Assembly (NCBI GenBank): GCA_021784205.1
Contig: JAJXTB010000084.1
Location: 1 to 12,503, forward strand
Length of the DNA: 12,503 bases
DNA from: Actinomycetes bacterium
GTDB lineage: Bacteria; Actinomycetota; Acidimicrobiia; Acidimicrobiales; RAAP-2
Direction of reading: 5' to 3'
The notes under the pieces are model-generated. The model ran no database searches, was not told the origin of the DNA, and worked only from the letters and a program-made list of their open reading frames with translations. Position 1 is the first letter of the stretch, and every line of letters starts with the position of its first letter. The position numbers were made by a program, and so were the translations under genes. This document shows positions 12,035 through 12,503 of this stretch, one piece after another.

Positions 12035-12503
12035 CGAAGTCGCGCGGCGAGACGCTCGCGACACTCGGGCCACTCCTCGGCGGTGATCGAGTAGTAGGCG
12101 GTGTCGCGGTAGAGGCCCTCCTCACCGACGACCAAGGATGGCTGCCAGTGTCGCAGCACGCCCTCGAAGCTCGCGCCCAAGCGAAGGATCGCCGCGCGCG
12201 AGCGCTCGTTGCGCGCGTCGCTCTTGAGATCGACCCGCACGACCCCCCACGTCTCGAAGGCGTGGCGGAGCAGCAGGAGCTTCGCCTCGGTGTTGATCGC
12301 CCCGCGCTGGGCCGAGGCGGCGAGCCACGTGCCGCCGATCTCTACCGCGTAGAGCCTCGCTCCCTCGACGCGCAGCGTCATGAACCGCGTGGCGCCGACC
12401 ACGCGCTCGGTGGCGAGGTCGCGCTGGACGAAGGGGAGGGTCTCGCCGCGAGCGCGACCCTCGAGCAGGTCCGCCACGTAGCGCGTGGCGTCCTCGAGCC
12501 CGT
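12031..12503 (-). CDS. GNAT family N-acetyltransferase, RimJ/RimL-like (N-terminus outside window)
   Basis: The visible 157 codons are the C-terminal part of an acetyl-CoA-dependent acetyltransferase. LPFVQRDLATERVVGATRFMTL is the central beta-hairpin, VEIGGTWLAASAQRGAINTEAKLLLLRHAFE is the strand/helix that binds acetyl-CoA, and VVRVDLKSDARNERSRAAILRLGASFEGVLRHW is the C-terminal hallmark (N-x-x-S-x-x-x-I-x-x-x-G-a). The layout resembles RimJ/RimL-type N-terminal acetyltransferases and their many relatives, so the substrate is unknown. The frame stays open to the window end (GLEDATRYVADLL...). The usual first ~40-60 residues are missing, so GTG 12477 is not taken as the start. The stop codons of this gene and the upstream membrane-protein gene interlock in the bases CTAG (12031-12034). 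Confidence 0.85.
   Translation of the reverse strand, partial: GLEDATRYVADLLEGRARGETLPFVQRDLATERVVGATRFMTLRVEGARLYAVEIGGTWLAASAQRGAINTEAKLLLLRHAFETWGVVRVDLKSDARNERSRAAILRLGASFEGVLRHWQPSLVVGEEGLYRDTAYYSITAEEWPECRERLAARLR

Noticed and set aside
1..12503. Search for CRISPR repeats, tRNA-like cloverleafs, riboswitches, IS ends or defence genes.
   Set aside because: Nothing convincing by eye on either strand; intergenic space is too small for most such elements.

Overview
The window is dense, very GC-rich (roughly 70%) chromosomal DNA, with short gaps and many GTG starts. The gene set points to an actinobacterium: a MshA-like mycothiol glycosyltransferase beside a YbjN protein, proC, rex-hemA-hemC-hemD, and a nickel superoxide dismutase with its maturation protease. 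From memory, several HemA active-site variants seen here also occur in the class Acidimicrobiia, so that class is my best guess, but it is an inference. I see no RNA gene, insertion sequence, CRISPR array, prophage or attachment site.

Layout. Positions 1-167 hold the end of a DksA/TraR-type zinc-finger gene. An AT-rich promoter region rich in small palindromes follows, then a ribbon-helix-helix regulator (313-768) and a DUF4097 beta-repeat protein (787-1809). On the minus strand is sodN (1816-2232), diverging from sodX (2304-2621), the likely protease that matures it. On the plus strand come mshA-like and ybjN-like genes (2638-4310), proC (4328-5134), rex-hemA-hemC-hemD (5155-8691), and hemB-hemL plus an unknown single-pass membrane protein (8701-12034). 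A convergent GNAT acetyltransferase, cut by the window edge, occupies 12031-12503.

How the genes fit together. HemA and HemL convert glutamyl-tRNA to 5-aminolevulinate, HemB makes porphobilinogen, and HemC and HemD make uroporphyrinogen III. This is the complete C5 route from charged tRNA to the first macrocycle. Rex senses the NADH/NAD+ ratio and heads the heme operon, tying heme supply to respiratory state. MshA (mycothiol) and Ni-SOD add thiol and superoxide defence nearby, so much of the window concerns redox balance.

The most informative non-coding signal is a repeated start-site architecture. Six genes that are not translationally coupled to a neighbour (rhh, sodX, mshA, proC, rex, hemB) have a TANNNT hexamer ending 6-8 nt before the start codon and mostly lack a Shine-Dalgarno sequence, as expected for leaderless transcripts. 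Genes that overlap the previous stop lack the hexamer. This divides the window into candidate transcription units. I found no clearly new biological system. The least explained parts are the RHH/DUF4097 pair and the membrane protein after hemL.
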